A stretch of DNA of 64,000 bases from Kingdonia uniflora. Lineage: Eukaryota; Streptophyta; Magnoliopsida; Ranunculales; Circaeasteraceae. The translations under genes and the position numbers were made by a program. Location: assembly GCA_014058105.1 (NCBI GenBank), contig JACGCM010000155.1, forward strand, positions 930,001 through 994,000, written 5' to 3'. Positions 1 through 10,850 of the stretch are shown in pieces (position 1 is the first letter of the stretch; every line of letters starts with the position of its first letter). The notes under the pieces are model-generated. The model did not search any database and was not told the DNA's origin. It saw only the letters and a program-made list of their open reading frames with translations.

Positions 1-351
1 AGAGTTCCCTCCAGAATAAGCTTGTGAAAGCGGGATCCCGGTCACATACTATTGAGTGAGGCATTCCATGTAATCGAAAAACTTGATCGAAGAAGACTTG
101 AGCTACTCCTACAGCAGTATACGGGTGTAAAATTGCAGTAAAGTGCGCATACTTGGATAGGCGGTCGACGACGACAAGGATGGTAGATTTACTATTCGAG
201 ATAAGCAATCCGTCGATGAAGTCCATTGATATATCCTCCCAAACCTGATTTGGTATTGGAAGCGGTTGTAGAAGACCAGCTGGTGCGAGATGTTCTACCT
301 TGTTTTGTTGGAAAATGTCGCAACGCCTTATGAACTCTTTTACCTGAGACC
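1..351 (-). pseudogene. gypsy integrase, N-terminal and catalytic-core start
   Basis: Reverse-complement reading gives NKVEHLAPAGLLQPLPIPNQ, then WEDISMDFIDGLLISNSKST, ILVVVDRLSKYAHFTAI and DRDPAFTSLFWREL. These are the start of the integrase catalytic core with its first two aspartates (MDFIDG and CDRDPAF). The third acidic residue and the C-terminal domain would lie outside the window. Confidence 0.88.
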
Positions 352-954
352 TCATGCCCGACCAATAAAAGTTTGACTGAATCTGGTAAACTGTTTTGAG
401 GAACCCTTTGTGTGTGCTGTTGTGGAATTAAGCAATAATATCATCAACAAGGAGAGAGTTTGAGATAGATAAATCTTATTCTTGAAAAATAAGATACTAC
501 CTTGTATACTCCATGGGCTAATGACATCACAATCTTTAACATTCTGTAACAGTTGTTGTAGCGAGGGAGTTGGTTGATACTCTTCCTTAATTGCTTCAAC
601 CCACTTGGGAATTGGATTAGATATTGCATAACTTTGGGCAGGAGAATCCTTTTCATCTCGTCTTGATAATGTATCCGAAACCGTATTTTCTTTCCCGCTT
701 TTGTATACCACGACGAAGTTGAAACCCATTAACTTGTAAAGCCATCTTTGTTGAGCCAGCGTCGTTATCTTTTGTGACCAAAGGTGTTTAAGGCTTTGAT
801 GATCAGTACGCACAACGAACTGCCAAGACCAGAGTTGGAAGTTCTTTTTCGTAAGTGGATAAGAGAAAGTTCTTTCCATGAAGAGATTGGGAAAAGAATG
901 CAATCGGCCTTTCTTGCAATAGAACATCTCTAATTCCAGACCCTGATGCATCAC
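352..954 (-). pseudogene. gypsy RNase H C-terminal part and linker to integrase
   Basis: This frame carries VVRTDHQSLKHLWSQ, then WLYKLMGFNFVVVYKSGKEN and VSDTLSRRDE, the end of a gypsy RNase H, followed by the pre-integrase linker. It lies in a different frame from the upstream part that ends LSTYEKELPTLVLAV (about 840). The dozen or so residues usually found between those two blocks are missing, so a small deletion with a frameshift lies near 820-840. Confidence 0.85.
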
Positions 955-1900
955 ACTCCATAATGAACTTCTTATCGAAATTAGGTAGTGCCAATACTAG
1001 TGCTCGCGTCATCGCCTTCTTTAACTTTTGAAATGCTTCTTCGGCTAATAAACTCCATTGGAATGAATCTTTTCTTAGCATATTCGTGAGAGGACCAATG
1101 ATCTTACCATAGTTTTGAATAAACTTGCGGTAATGGCCGTTTAATCCCAAGAATCCACACAAAGCTTTTAGAGACCGAGGTTTAGGCCAACATATACTCA
1201 CTTCAATTTTCTCCCCGTCGACCTCTACACCTGTACTTGATATTATGTGGCCGAGGTATTTAACTTCCTTTTGGCCGAACTCACATTTCTCTAGCTTGAC
1301 AAATAACTGGTGAGAGTGTAACATTGAGAACACAATCTTCAAATGAGCAATATGGTCATCCCAAGATGTACTATATATGAGAATGTCATCAAAAACTACG
1401 AGAATGAATTTTCTCAAATAGTGCTTAAATACCTTGTTCACAAGAAATTGGAATGATGATGGTGCATTGGTGAGGCCGAAAGGCATAACCTAGAACTCAT
1501 AGTGGCCTTGATGAGTACGAAATGCCATCTTCTCTACATCACCTGGGTGCACCCGAATTTTGTGATAGCCAGAGCGAAGGTCGAGCTTTGAAAAGAATTG
1601 GGCACCATGTAACTCATCTAGGAGCTTATCAATCACTGGGATTGGAAACTTTTCTTTGATTGTGATCCGATTTAGAGCGCGATAATCAATACACATTCGC
1701 CATGACCCATCATTTTTTTTACCAAAATAACTGTAGAAGAATAAGGGCTGTTACTTGGTCTAATTACACTGGAAGAAAGCATTTCAGCCACCAATTTCTC
1801 TATTTCAGTTTTCTAAAAATGAGGGTATCGATATGGCCGTATCAAAACAGGTCCTTGAACGGGTTGCAGCATAATTTTATGATCTTGCACACATGTAGGT
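803..1900 (-). pseudogene. gypsy reverse transcriptase
   Basis: The minus frame gives [20 protein letters not shown], then MCIDYRALN (about 1690), [39 protein letters not shown] (1486 downwards) and the catalytic box VVFDDILIYS, followed by KYLGHIIS. These are the conserved blocks of Ty3-type reverse transcriptase, in order. Two nonsense changes interrupt it: a TAG at 1487-1489, where the family has Leu (YEF-stop-VMPFGL), and a TAG near 1816, where the family has Gln (YRYPHF-stop-KTEIEK). The FDD catalytic aspartates are intact, so decay is by stops rather than loss of the active site. Confidence 0.93.
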
Positions 1901-2165
1901 GGAAGTCCTTGATGTTTCTCTAACACTTCCTTGTATTGATGAGGAGTTGCGTTACTTGCGTCGGTATAATGGAAGCAACCTGTACTTAAGGAACCCGTAT
2001 GGAATACATTTGAAACATAATGCCTTCTTTCAAATGAAGACTGCTAATAACCTTGTTCTTCGGAGCTAACAAGCCTTGTAATGATACGTCCTTTCCACCC
2101 ACATTAAACTTCATTTGAAGCTTGGAGAAATCCTAGAGAATACGACCCAAGGTTCTCAACCATTG

Positions 2166-2869
2166 ATACTCTTTCTCTTAAATCAAATGCTTAAATAAAG
2201 CTTACATAGTGGACTCTATCACTACTCCAACTAAGCCTAAAAATATGGGGTTCTCCTACTTAGTCTCTAACTCTCATAACTACAAGTTCAAGTTGAAACC
2301 ACCTATTTGAATTATTCAAATAACTACTTGAATTGTAATAAATATCTTCCTAGAAACTATACTTACCCTATAAGAATTTTCTAGAAGCTGCAGGTTTAAT
2401 ATTGTCAGATTAGTCTCTTATTCAATGAAATATCCTCTGCAGAAGCTCTCATTATTAACTTGAGTACAACTAATCTCCATCAAAAATAATAAGGCGAGTA
2501 ATATGGGTGTAAACGTTTCTATAAGCAGCTCCAAGAAGTAGTTAAAGAATCAAGTATAGCGAGAGTGCATTGAAATATTCTGAGCTTGTATCAAAGTTTA
2601 GTTTGTGATCCTTTGGGAGTTAGATAGATACACAAGAGAAGATGAATGAGGGGAAAAAAATGAAGTGGTACTTGTTTTCTTAGCATAGGATGTATTAGAT
2701 ATCCCATGATTAATTGGTGAAGTAAAAACACCAATATTATGGTAAGAAGATGTATTAGATATCCCATGATCTTATTGTTCAAAGAGTTATGATATATCCA
2801 CAAAGAGCCTCCTAGTATTAGCTAGACTAGAATATCAAGTAAGTTTATCTAATATATACGACTGGGTCA
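2166..2869. other. no gene recognised; contains a 22-bp direct repeat
   Basis: AT-rich stretch between the gypsy fragment and the hAT-like element, with no coding pattern I recognise. A 22-bp word (GATGTATTAGATATCCCATG plus AT) occurs twice, at about 2689-2710 and 2749-2770, 60 bp apart, which looks like a local duplication. Confidence 0.5.
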
Positions 2870-2877
2870 CATGGAAT

Positions 2878-3269
2878 TAGGGGCAGAGCCCCCAATTTTT
2901 TTGTTGTTGTCATTTAACGGCATTTTAAGCTTAAAAATTAATCAAATATAACATTATATTTGACTAGCAAATTATAGGGATTTATTTATCCTCTCGTCAT
3001 AAAAATTGAAGCTTTTTACGGTAATGACATGATCAGCTTAAGGTGAAAAAATTATCAAAATAAGGTTATTATTTGATGACATCAAGAATTGAACCTTAGA
3101 CTCTTGGATTAGGAGCTCCACCCTTTCCCAGTTGAGCCAACTTAACTTGATGTCATTAGGACAAAGAAAAATGTACATATTTTTAAAAATAATAATTTAT
3201 ATACCCATATAGGTATTTCTTAACAAAATTCTTGTGGGGGGGGGGGGGGGGGCCCTAAATCTGCCCCTG
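2878..3269. mobile_element. hAT-like non-autonomous element (MITE)
   Basis: The left end reads TAGGGGCAGAGCCCCC and the right end, reverse-complemented, CAGGGGCAGATTTAGGGCC, so about 9-10 bp of terminal inverted repeat match. The C/TAGGGGCRGA terminus is typical of plant hAT elements of the dTph1 kind. The flanks carry a direct repeat ATGGAAT (2871-2877 and 3271-3277), 7 bp exact and 8 bp with one mismatch, matching the 8-bp duplication that hAT transposases make. At about 392 bp it has no room for a transposase. A G homopolymer sits just inside the right end. Confidence 0.75.
3076..3156 (-). other. tRNA-like segment with pol III A and B boxes
   Basis: On the minus strand, TGGCTCAACTGG (3139-3128) fits the A box and GGTTCAATTCT (3095-3085) fits the B box. 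Their starts are 45 bases apart, as in a tRNA. The segment is closed by a perfect 11-bp inverted repeat (ATGACATCAAG and CTTGATGTCAT at the two ends), like an over-long acceptor stem. The D arm GCTC/GAGC pairs, but the D loop is long and the anticodon stem is poor, so this is not a functional tRNA. It lies inside the hAT-like element. A SINE head or tRNA pseudogene captured by the element are the alternatives. Confidence 0.5.
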
Positions 3270-3870
3270 TATGGAATGAAATGCTGGATTAGCACTTTCT
3301 CTACTCCCAGTCCCAGACTAGGTCTGACATAAAACATTTCAACCGTTGATCTGTCTTTGCATTTTATATTGCTAATTTGCTATATGACTCACATAAAAGT
3401 GAGAAGTATGTTTCATTATGTTTCTCTATTTTATTATTTTTTAAGCAACTATGTCAATGATCTCATAGTTTTATTTAGCTATAAATTACTCTTAAAGTTA
3501 ACTTACACGATAAAAGATCTCAATTCCTTGATGATAAATGATTTCATTTTCTCTAATAATTTTTATAAAGTCAAAGGCATAATTTTTCAAGTATTGCCTG
3601 TAACTCAAGCATCCATCAGAGCATATTCAGCAGCTAGGTGAAGCATGACATGGCAAGGTGAATTCACTCCTTCACCTTATTTGAGCTCAAATCCACCCAC
3701 AACAGCTATGTGAATTGGCTGATGTGGCAACCAAAAATCTACCTTGAGGGTGGTCTCACCACCCTCAAGGTGGAATTTTAATTTATTGATGCCCCGCACT
3801 TTTGAAATATGTGGCATCAATAACCAATTATATTATGACACTTGTCAAGATTTAAGTGGCTCTCATGCCC

Positions 3871-3887
3871 CGCAGTTCAGAACTGCG
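3871..3887. repeat. subterminal palindrome, left side of Harbinger copy 1
   Basis: CGCAGTTCAGAACTGCG is a perfect palindrome apart from its central base. A related hairpin (CCACAGTTC ... GAACTGTGG) lies at 8161-8184 near the right end. Paired subterminal motifs of this sort are plausible transposase-binding sites, but that is inference. Confidence 0.55.
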
Positions 3888-4299
3888 AGGCATATATAAC
3901 TTATGATGGAGACACGTGGGCGACTATGGTTTAAAGTTGAGTAACGGCTAGTTAATGTCGCACAGTTGTGTAACGACTGTGACCAATTCAACTCATTGTA
4001 TACTGACCGATTGATGCGGCGATCATATAACGGTGTCAATTACACGTATAAGGGGTGGCTCAATAAGGATTGTGCGTCATTCAAGACCTTGAAAGTCGAT
4101 ATTTTACGTGTATTGGAACGAGGGACGTAGTAAGTATTTAATTTTTTCTCATTTGATTAATTTTGTTTGGTTAATCGTACTCATACGAATTTGAAACTTG
4201 ATTTGTAGCTTGGTAGGGCATACGACATTAAAAAAAAAATACAAAATAAATCATTCTAATTTTGGGAGGCTTACAACATTTTGGAGAAATGCCCAAAAT

Positions 4300-4870
4300 G
4301 GTCACAAATATATCACATTGAGCAACCCGGCTATAACGTCGTGAGGAACTCCAAATTTTAGCGATAGCCTGAGTAACTCCACCAACACCGAACCCTCTAC
4401 ACCTACTTTCACCACTCCAAATATCATAATTTTGGATGATTATACCGATATGGATGCACCACTATATGCTTGTAGGGAAGCACGACCAGATGGCAAAAAT
4501 ACAAGGCAAAAGAAGCGACAAAGTCAAGTGTTGATTATTGGGGAAAGAAGATGGTTGAAACAATAACAAACATAATGGTGGCATAAAATGAGAGAGATAC
4601 GAATAAGAAAGAGAAAAAGGAAGCTAGAGCTAGAGCTAGAGCATGAGAGTAACAAAAGCTGGCTAGAGAGGTAGAGATTCAAATGTGGCGTGTAGCAGAG
4701 CTAGCTAGAAAAGAAGCCATCAAAGAGTAAAATTTTGTTAGGGTGATGACAATAGACACAATTAATCTACGACCGACACAAAAACGTTAGATGAAGAAGC
4801 AACTTAAACTTTATTTCAAGAAGTTGAAAGAGCAATGTCCAAGTGATGACGACTTTTCAAGTAATGAAGA
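4300..4870 (+). pseudogene. PIF/Harbinger ORF1-like (NAM-associated type) remnant
   Basis: A short plus-strand frame near 4450 reads DAPLYACREARPDGKNTRQK, then KRQSQVLIIGERRWLKQ and a stop. This matches the RP-x-G-(R/K)-K-x-A-K basic stretch that begins the NAM-associated C-terminal domain of plant Harbinger ORF1 proteins. Downstream the sequence is rich in AAG/GAG/CTAGAG codons (Lys, Glu, Leu, Arg), as expected for the charged helix of that domain, but is broken by stops. Assignment rests on composition and position next to a Harbinger nuclease, so it is moderate. Confidence 0.5.
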
Positions 4871-5052
4871 TTGATGTAATCTTTAGTAGTTCTTAATTTT
4901 TATGTTATTGTTCATTTGAATAAAATTGTTATCAATCCTTTTTTTTCCACAAAATATACTTCAATTAAGTAGAAAAAATACATTACAACCTCAACATAAA
5001 ACTACAAACTTTGAAACAAAATACATTACTTTAGAAATATTTTTTTTTTACA

Positions 5053-5580
5053 TTACTTCGCCCCTTTTTGATTCCACAAATGCGCGACATGTTCATTTCG
5101 TAATTGGAAATGAGCACCTTCATTTCTAATTTCATAAATCTTCGCGATGTACTCTGCCATAGTGTTGAGAGCGTGTGTTGGATTTAAAGTCTCATGCACT
5201 CTATAAACGGATTTTTTAAACTTCGGATCAATATCCACTTGTCGGATGTAAGTATGACGTTCATCTTCGATGATCATGTTGTGTATGATTATACATGCGT
5301 ACAAAACATTTCCTAGATCACTGGGCTTCAAAAACCATGCACTGTGTACCAAATTTTTTAACCTAGCTTGTAATACCCCAAAATCATGCTCTACATCTTT
5401 TCGGCATGCTTCTTGCATCTTTGTATAATGTCTTTCGGCATTGTTCGACGGATTTCTTATGGTTTGAACAATTATTTGCCATTTTGGATAAACTCCATAC
5501 GTTAAATAATACCCCGTAGTGTGCGGGACAATGCCTATATTATAATATCATAGCGGCGCAACTCTATTAGACAAGTTGTT
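5053..5580 (-). pseudogene. PIF/Harbinger DDE nuclease, C-terminal fragment
   Basis: The minus frame reads GYYLTYGVYPKWQIIVQTI, then KMQEACRKDVEHDFGVLQAR, LKNLVHSAWFLKPSDLGNVL and YACIIIHNMIIEDE. These are the diagnostic C-terminal blocks of plant Harbinger nucleases (DDE superfamily 4 / Plant_tran). The Glu of DVEHDFGVLQ is the expected third catalytic acid and is present. The N-terminal part with the two catalytic aspartates is missing above about 5580. About 170 of the usual 350-450 residues remain. Confidence 0.88.
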
Positions 5581-5857
5581 AAAAAACTACCCTTGATGTA
5601 AGATAATTTTGTGTACGCATCTCTTCATACTCAATTTTTTTTGTTCTCTATCTCTTTTAGGCATTTCCTCAAACACCTTCCCTCTATTACAAAATTATCA
5701 TCACTTAGTTTTTTTTATAAGCTCCTCTCTATAGGGTATTTCTTCAAACACTTGAAAAACACCAAGTATGGTATGTGGTGGATAAACATATTTGAACCAA
5801 ACACAAGTATCACAACATATCTTTCTTAAACATAATGCATAATCAATTAAACATAAT
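5581..5857. other. no gene recognised, inside Harbinger copy 1
   Basis: AT-rich spacer between the truncated nuclease and the 3' end of the PMD gene. No motif recognised. It probably marks the deletion that removed the N-terminal half of the nuclease. Confidence 0.4.
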
Positions 5858-5929
5858 TTAAACATAACATATAAAAGTTTTGAACAAAAAAGAAATACTA
5901 GACACGTACTTTAAATAAGTAAAAAAATG

Positions 5930-7835
5930 CAATAAATAAATGGAAGCCGAAGTGGGATGGCCTCTCTTTATTTGGCGGGCTCGTCTGCTACGTGCAAGAC
6001 TCTCGTCATAGGTACATTGCACATCCAACTCTATCTGGTTGGTGATAAGCATATTAGCTAGTCTTTCTTCTGCGACTAAGATAATATCATGTGACCGTCT
6101 TAATTGTTCCTCTAGCTCCCCTGTATGCTCAACGTATTGCCTCAAATCTTCATATGCAGTATGCCGCATTTCAACAGTTTGATGCCACAACTCATCCACA
6201 GTATACCTAGGTGGTCACGGGTATGGTACCTGAACGGTCGGGATCGGTATCCATTTATGTTCTTCGTTGGTTCTCTTATATCCATGAACCATCCAATATT
6301 ATGATCCTCGCTGGTCGCATAAACATCATAGTTTTCCACCTGATAAGACATAACAAAACTCGAAGTAGGTGGAACACGTACATCGGGCTTAACTAGATCA
6401 CGCTCGAACATCCATATATTTTAGGCCCTCTTGGGATTTTGATGAGCCAAATGCTGATATGTCATGTAATCTACATCATCAATGAGATAATGATTTCCAT
6501 CATAGAAGTCTACATCTTTAAATTCCTGATAGAACTCTCGATCGTACTACGGAAATTCCATAATCTCTTGGGGGGGGGGGGTGTCATAGGGAACACTATC
6601 ATGCCCAGTATTCTGACGCATATACCGGTCTCCTAAACACCAAAGCCTACCGTTCTAGTATGGAATTGAAACCAGTGGAACCCTCTTCGATCTAAGCATT
6701 TTCATATGTCTTGCATCTGGATGGATTGATTGTATAAACCTCAACCATGTTTGCCAATCTATGTTGCTTTTATGCTTCCATTCTATCATTTCTTTAATCA
6801 CAGCAAATGAATGATGACTTTTATACCCCGAATTGTCCCTTTCATCTATCCACTCACCCATACGGGGATAAACATGGTTGAAGTTTAGAACCTTCACTAG
6901 ATACATTTTAACTTGACAATACTCAAAGAACCAAAACTCCAACATCGTATAGAAGCCTGTGACCGATTTCTTCTCCTTTCCATTCTTCAGAACTGAGACT
7001 TCATATAGTCCCCTATAGGAAATAGCCATAATCAGACTACCCCAGTCGAAATTTGATGAACCTATAATATGGTAGTTTGTCAAAGCTGCAAGATAACCCG
7101 CCGGAAGAGATGCTAGTATTTGAGAAGAACAGATTACCCATTATATACCCAACAAATGCCCTCTCATACACTATATCCATGTCTTGGTTGTAATTTTTGA
7201 GTTTTTGATTCAAAATTGCTTTCTACGTTTACAAATATGCGAAAGTGATGTTACCATACCTGATGTTATTGCTTGTGATTCTGGGAAACATCTTTTTTGC
7301 TTTATCAAAACTCGAGTACTTATCGTCATATGGGAGTTCGATACCCATCCCACAAAATAAACTCGTTAGCATGAAGAAGTCTAATGGCGTAAAGCCAAGT
7401 TCCCTACAAGGGAAGTAAAATGTATGGGTGGAAGGCCACCATTATTTCAAGAGAGCATGAATCAAGCGGTTATCAGAGTTTCCCACCTTAATTAATTGAC
7501 AAAAACTCTTTGAAACCCATATCGTCAACTAACCTTTTCAACGTCGAATAGTTGGCAATCTATTGGTACCACTTCAATACTTTATCTAGTGATCCCATAC
7601 ATTATATTTTATCTTGATCCTAAAAAAAAAAAACATTAACACTTTAAATTTTCATTCCGACATTTTTTTGAACATTTCGTAAACAACGTTAATAACACTT
7701 AAATTTTATCTAGAAAGCTTACTGATATGTCCTCCGATCTAATGGAAATATGGACCCATCAGGGAGAATATCAACTCGGTACAAATCGCCGAGCATTGGG
7801 ACGGGATTATTTTTTGTGAGGTATAACGGCCACAT
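5930..7835 (-). pseudogene. PMD (plant mobile domain, aminotransferase-like) gene inside Harbinger copy 1
   Basis: Read on the minus strand: a first exon near 7834-7714 (MLGDLYRVDILPDGSIFPLD, then a GTAAGC donor); VGNSDNRLIHALLK, a stop, WWPSTHTFYFPCRELGFTPL and DFFMLTSLFCGMGIELPYDD (about 7470-7320); the block FWFFEYCQVKMYLVKVLNFN ... YPRMGEWIDERDN (about 6960-6830); and a C-terminal part with DELWHQTVEMRHTAYEDLRQ and a predicted coiled helix (6199-5930). The FTPLDFFMLT block and the W-F-F-E-Y block are hallmarks of the PMD family, which includes MAIN/MAIL1 and many transposon-borne relatives. In-frame stops and lost frames show decay. The same gene occurs at 17940-19946. Confidence 0.75.
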
Positions 7836-8356
7836 GTTGGTTATCATTTTTTTCTCCTTTCACTTAACTTCGGTGCTTACATTACATCTCATTTTCAGGT
7901 ATATATTGCCGGGCTGCAAACTTGACTCTCCCAACATTGTGTGGGTCTTAACGGAGTTCAATTCGGTAGAGAAATGTGGGCTTGAAGGTGGTTGGGAATA
8001 TATTGGTTTTAAGTTTATTTGGTTTGGAGAGAAACTTGTGAAGAAAAACAAAGTATGTGAGGGAAAAGGGAGTGGCTTTTACTTTGTAGATTATGCCGAA
8101 TTGCATGGCTTTATTTAAATCAAATATGCAACGTGGCGTTGTTTGATTCGCTCTCATTCCCCACAGTTCTAAACTGAACTGTGGGTAGGATAGTAAGTGT
8201 TGCGATTGACAACACTTGGCTAGATCTTAGGCGTTATTTTTGCCCTATAGTTTAGAACTACGGTGAGTAATATTCACCTTGTTTGAGAGGTAGATTCTTG
8301 TAAGGTGGATTGGGTTTGGGGTGGATTCACCCACCTAGCAGTTGCATATGCTCTCA

Positions 8357-8548
8357 ATATAAAATAAGTAGTTAGCTTATCATATTTAATACAACTCAAC
8401 TGGTGGTAATAACTCAGATTGAATATAAATAAATTAGTGCGACTTATCTCATTAGATGTCAAATCAAGGTAACCCTTGATTTTGCAAAAAAAAAACTTGA
8501 TTATTAGCAGAAAATGGAGTTTTTCCTTGACCTAAATATGGGGTCATA
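8357..8548. other. no gene recognised
   Basis: Short AT-rich stretch between Harbinger copy 1 and the hAT-like terminus at 8549. Nothing recognised. Confidence 0.5.
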
Positions 8549-8560
8549 GGGGCGGAGCCA
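8549..8560. repeat. hAT-like terminus AGGGGCGGAGCC
   Basis: AGGGGCGGAGCC followed by AGAAAT is the typical terminus of dTph1-type hAT elements. I could not find the matching other end downstream, so the element's extent (perhaps to about 9070) is not defined. Confidence 0.4.
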
Positions 8561-8707
8561 GAAATATTGCTTAGTGGGCTCAAACATTAAAACAAAATCA
8601 AGCCTAATACCATATAAATTACCTAGCAAAAATACACGTGGTCATTTCCATAAAAATACCCATAAACAATAATAATAACATACTTTACGAGTTTCCAATG
8701 TCTCATA

Positions 8708-8853
8708 GGATCTGCTTGGTATCTCGGGAATCCCTCCACAAATTAGGGATTTAAAGGAATCTCCTTCAATCTAGTCGTTGCCAGCTGTTAGATTGAAGAA
8801 AATAACTGAATTCCTGGACTTATGGAGGAATTCCCGAGATACCAAACGGAGCC
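8708..8853. mobile_element. short foldback MITE, about 146 bp
   Basis: The left arm GGATCTGCTTGGTATCTCGG (continuing GAATCCCTCCA) and the right arm, reverse-complemented GGCTCCGTTTGGTATCTCGG (continuing GAATTCCTCCA), form an inverted repeat of about 31 bp with few mismatches around a short loop. The trinucleotide ATA lies on both sides (8705-8707 and 8854-8856) and may be the target duplication. The superfamily is not clear. Confidence 0.65.
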
Positions 8854-8856
8854 ATA

Positions 8857-9329
8857 ATTTGTCCAACTCTCCTCGACGAGGTTTCATTGTCCAAAAGTGT
8901 TCCATGATTACCTCATCCGTGATGAGTTTGAATGTATCCTTTTCAATGTATGTTACAAGTACTAAGGCATACGCTAAACCGTGTTGCCCTTACTTAGTTA
9001 CACATGTGCCCTTACTCAGTTACTTAATCATAAAAGAGATGATATGATGTTTTGACACATGTGCCCCCCATTTTGTATCCAAATTACATTTGTTATGAAA
9101 ACAACCACATGATATGACTGTTTCAACAAGAATCAATGATAGAAAAATCTAATGGCTGGGACTTAATTTTATAAAGATCAAATAATCTAAGATAACAAAT
9201 AAATCCTTGACGCATGATAAATGGGTAACGAATGGTGCGGATTAAACCTTTGTTGATCACCTGTATTGGTAGTAGTATAAATAGATCATACAGTCATTCA
9301 ACCATTCATCTCCCATTCGATTGCGCATA
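8857..9329. other. no gene recognised
   Basis: Non-repetitive AT-rich DNA leading up to the satellite array. CTTAGTTACACATGTGCCCT- and CTCAGTTACTTAAT-like words recur locally. No coding pattern recognised. Confidence 0.45.
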
Positions 9330-10850
9330 TGATTCAATCTCTTAAGCGAGTTGCCGGTAGTAAAGCTTCTTAGAATTGTGATCTAAAGCATCGGAGAGGC
9401 GCGAAATTGGTACCGGTCTAAAATGCAAACTGGGAGTTTTGCGAGCATTTTGGTAACTATTGTAATGTGTCATTGGTAGAAAGGAAAATCTTAACCATGA
9501 TCTAACATCTGAAACAAGTTGCTTGTAGCTAAGCTTATCAGAATTGTGATCTAAAACATCAGACAGGCACAAAATTTGTAACAGACTAAAATGCAAATCG
9601 GGAGTTATGGGAGTCGTTTGGTAACTATCTTAGCGTGTGGTCATTTGGAAAGAAACTCCTAACTATGATTCAACCTCTCAAACGAGTAGCCAGTAGCAAA
9701 GCTTCTCCGTATTGCAATCTAAGGCATCACAAATGCGCAAAATCCGTACCGGTTTAAAATACAAACCGAGAGTTTGGTAAGCCATTTGGTAACTATCCTA
9801 ACATGTGGTCGGTTAAAAAGAAACTCTTAACCATGATCCAACGTCTCAAATGAGTTATCGGTACCCAAACTTCCTAGAATTACGATTTAAACCATCGGAG
9901 AGACACAAAATCCGTACCGGTCTAAAATGTAAACCAAGAATTTTGTGAGCCTATTGGTAACTATCCTAGCGTGTGGTCGGTTGAATAGAAACTCTTAACC
10001 ATGATCCAATCTTTGAAATGAGTTACCAGTAGGCAAGCTTCTCAGAATTGCAATATAAAGAATCGGGGAGGTGCAAAATTCATACCGGTCTAAAATTCAA
10101 ACTGGGAGATGTGTGAACCATTTGATAACTATCCAGTATGTGGTCGGTAAAAAAAAACTCTTATCCACGATCCAACCTCCCAAACGTGGTGTCGGTAGCC
10201 AAGAATCCTAGAATTGCAATTTAAAGCATCAAAGAAGCACAAAATTTGAACCGGTCTAAAATACAAATCCTAATTTTTGCAAGCCATTTGGTAAGTATCC
10301 TAGCGTGTGGTTAGACCTAAAGAAATTTTTTACCATGATCCAACCTCTCAAATGAGTTGTCGGTATCCAGCCTTACCAGAATTTGTGATGTAAGGCATCA
10401 GAGAGGCACAAAATTTGTACCGATCTCAAATGCAAACCAAGAGTTTTGCAATCCTTTCGGTAACTATCCTACCAAGTAGTCAGTCAAAAAGAAACTCTTA
10501 ACTACTATCCAGCCTCTTTGACGCATTACCGGTAGCCAAGTTTCTATGAATTGCGATTTAAAGCATCGAGGAGGCGCGAAATCCGAACCGGTCTAAAATA
10601 CAAACTGGTACTTTTGTAAGCCTTTTGGTAACTATTCTAGCATGTAGTCAGTTCAAAATGGATTCTTTACCATGATCCAACCTCTCAAATGAGTTATCGG
10701 TAGCCAAGCTTTTCAGAATTTGTGATCTAGGGCATTAGAGAGGCGTAAAATATGTACTGGTCTAAAATGCAAACCGAGAGTTTTGCAAGCAATTTAATAA
10801 CTATCTGAGTGTGTGGTTGGTCCAAAAGAAACTCTTAACCACGATCTAAC
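9330..10850 (+). repeat. satellite array, about 167-bp monomers (left block, about 9 copies)
   Basis: The words GAGTTGCCGGTAGCCAAGCTT, CCGTACCGGTCTAAAATGCA and TTTTGGTAACTATCCTAGCG recur in this order with a spacing of about 165-170 bp; for example the GTACCGGTCTAAAAT word falls near 9410, 9577, 9747, 9915, 10083, 10248, 10417, 10587 and 10754. Monomers are clearly diverged from one another. The length is in the range of plant centromeric and subtelomeric satellites, but nothing here shows chromosomal position. The block is interrupted at 10851 by a copia element and resumes at 14181 at the same point in the monomer. Confidence 0.93.

Larger units (their letters stand above)
1..2165 (-). mobile_element. 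Ty3/gypsy retrotransposon pol, decayed, truncated by window edge
   Basis: Read on the minus strand, from 2165 down to 1, this is one continuous gypsy pol: the linker between protease and reverse transcriptase (about 2050-2160, FSKLQMKFNVGGKDVSLQGL), reverse transcriptase (about 1900-1000), RNase H (about 1000-700) and the first part of integrase (about 360-1, ending in DRDPAFTSLFWREL). Integrase continues outside the window, so the 3' LTR is not seen. No gag, protease active site or 5' LTR is present above 2165, where the sequence changes abruptly. Several in-frame stops and at least one frameshift make it inactive. The motifs resemble chromovirus-type elements, but I did not assign a clade. 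Confidence 0.93.
3619..8353. mobile_element. PIF/Harbinger element carrying a PMD gene (copy 1)
   Basis: The ends are GAGCATATTCAGCAGCTAGG (left) and, reverse-complemented, GAGCATATGCAACTGCTAGG (right), 19 of 22 terminal positions matching. They are flanked by a 3-bp duplication TCA (3616-3618 and 8354-8356); Harbinger elements normally duplicate TWA, so this is slightly atypical. Inside, from left to right, are an ORF1-like remnant on the plus strand (about 4300-4870), the C-terminal part of a Harbinger nuclease on the minus strand (5053-5580) and a broken PMD gene on the minus strand (about 5930-7835). Subterminal palindromes occur near both ends. The nuclease is truncated, so it cannot move on its own. 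Confidence 0.78.

Noticed and set aside
3076..3156. A functional tRNA gene
   Set aside because: The boxes fit, but the D loop is too long, the anticodon stem is weak and the closing stem is 11 bp instead of 7.
7750..8118. 122-codon plus-strand open frame in Harbinger copy 1
   Set aside because: It has no recognisable motif and overlaps the 5' part of the PMD gene, whose exon text lies on the minus strand.
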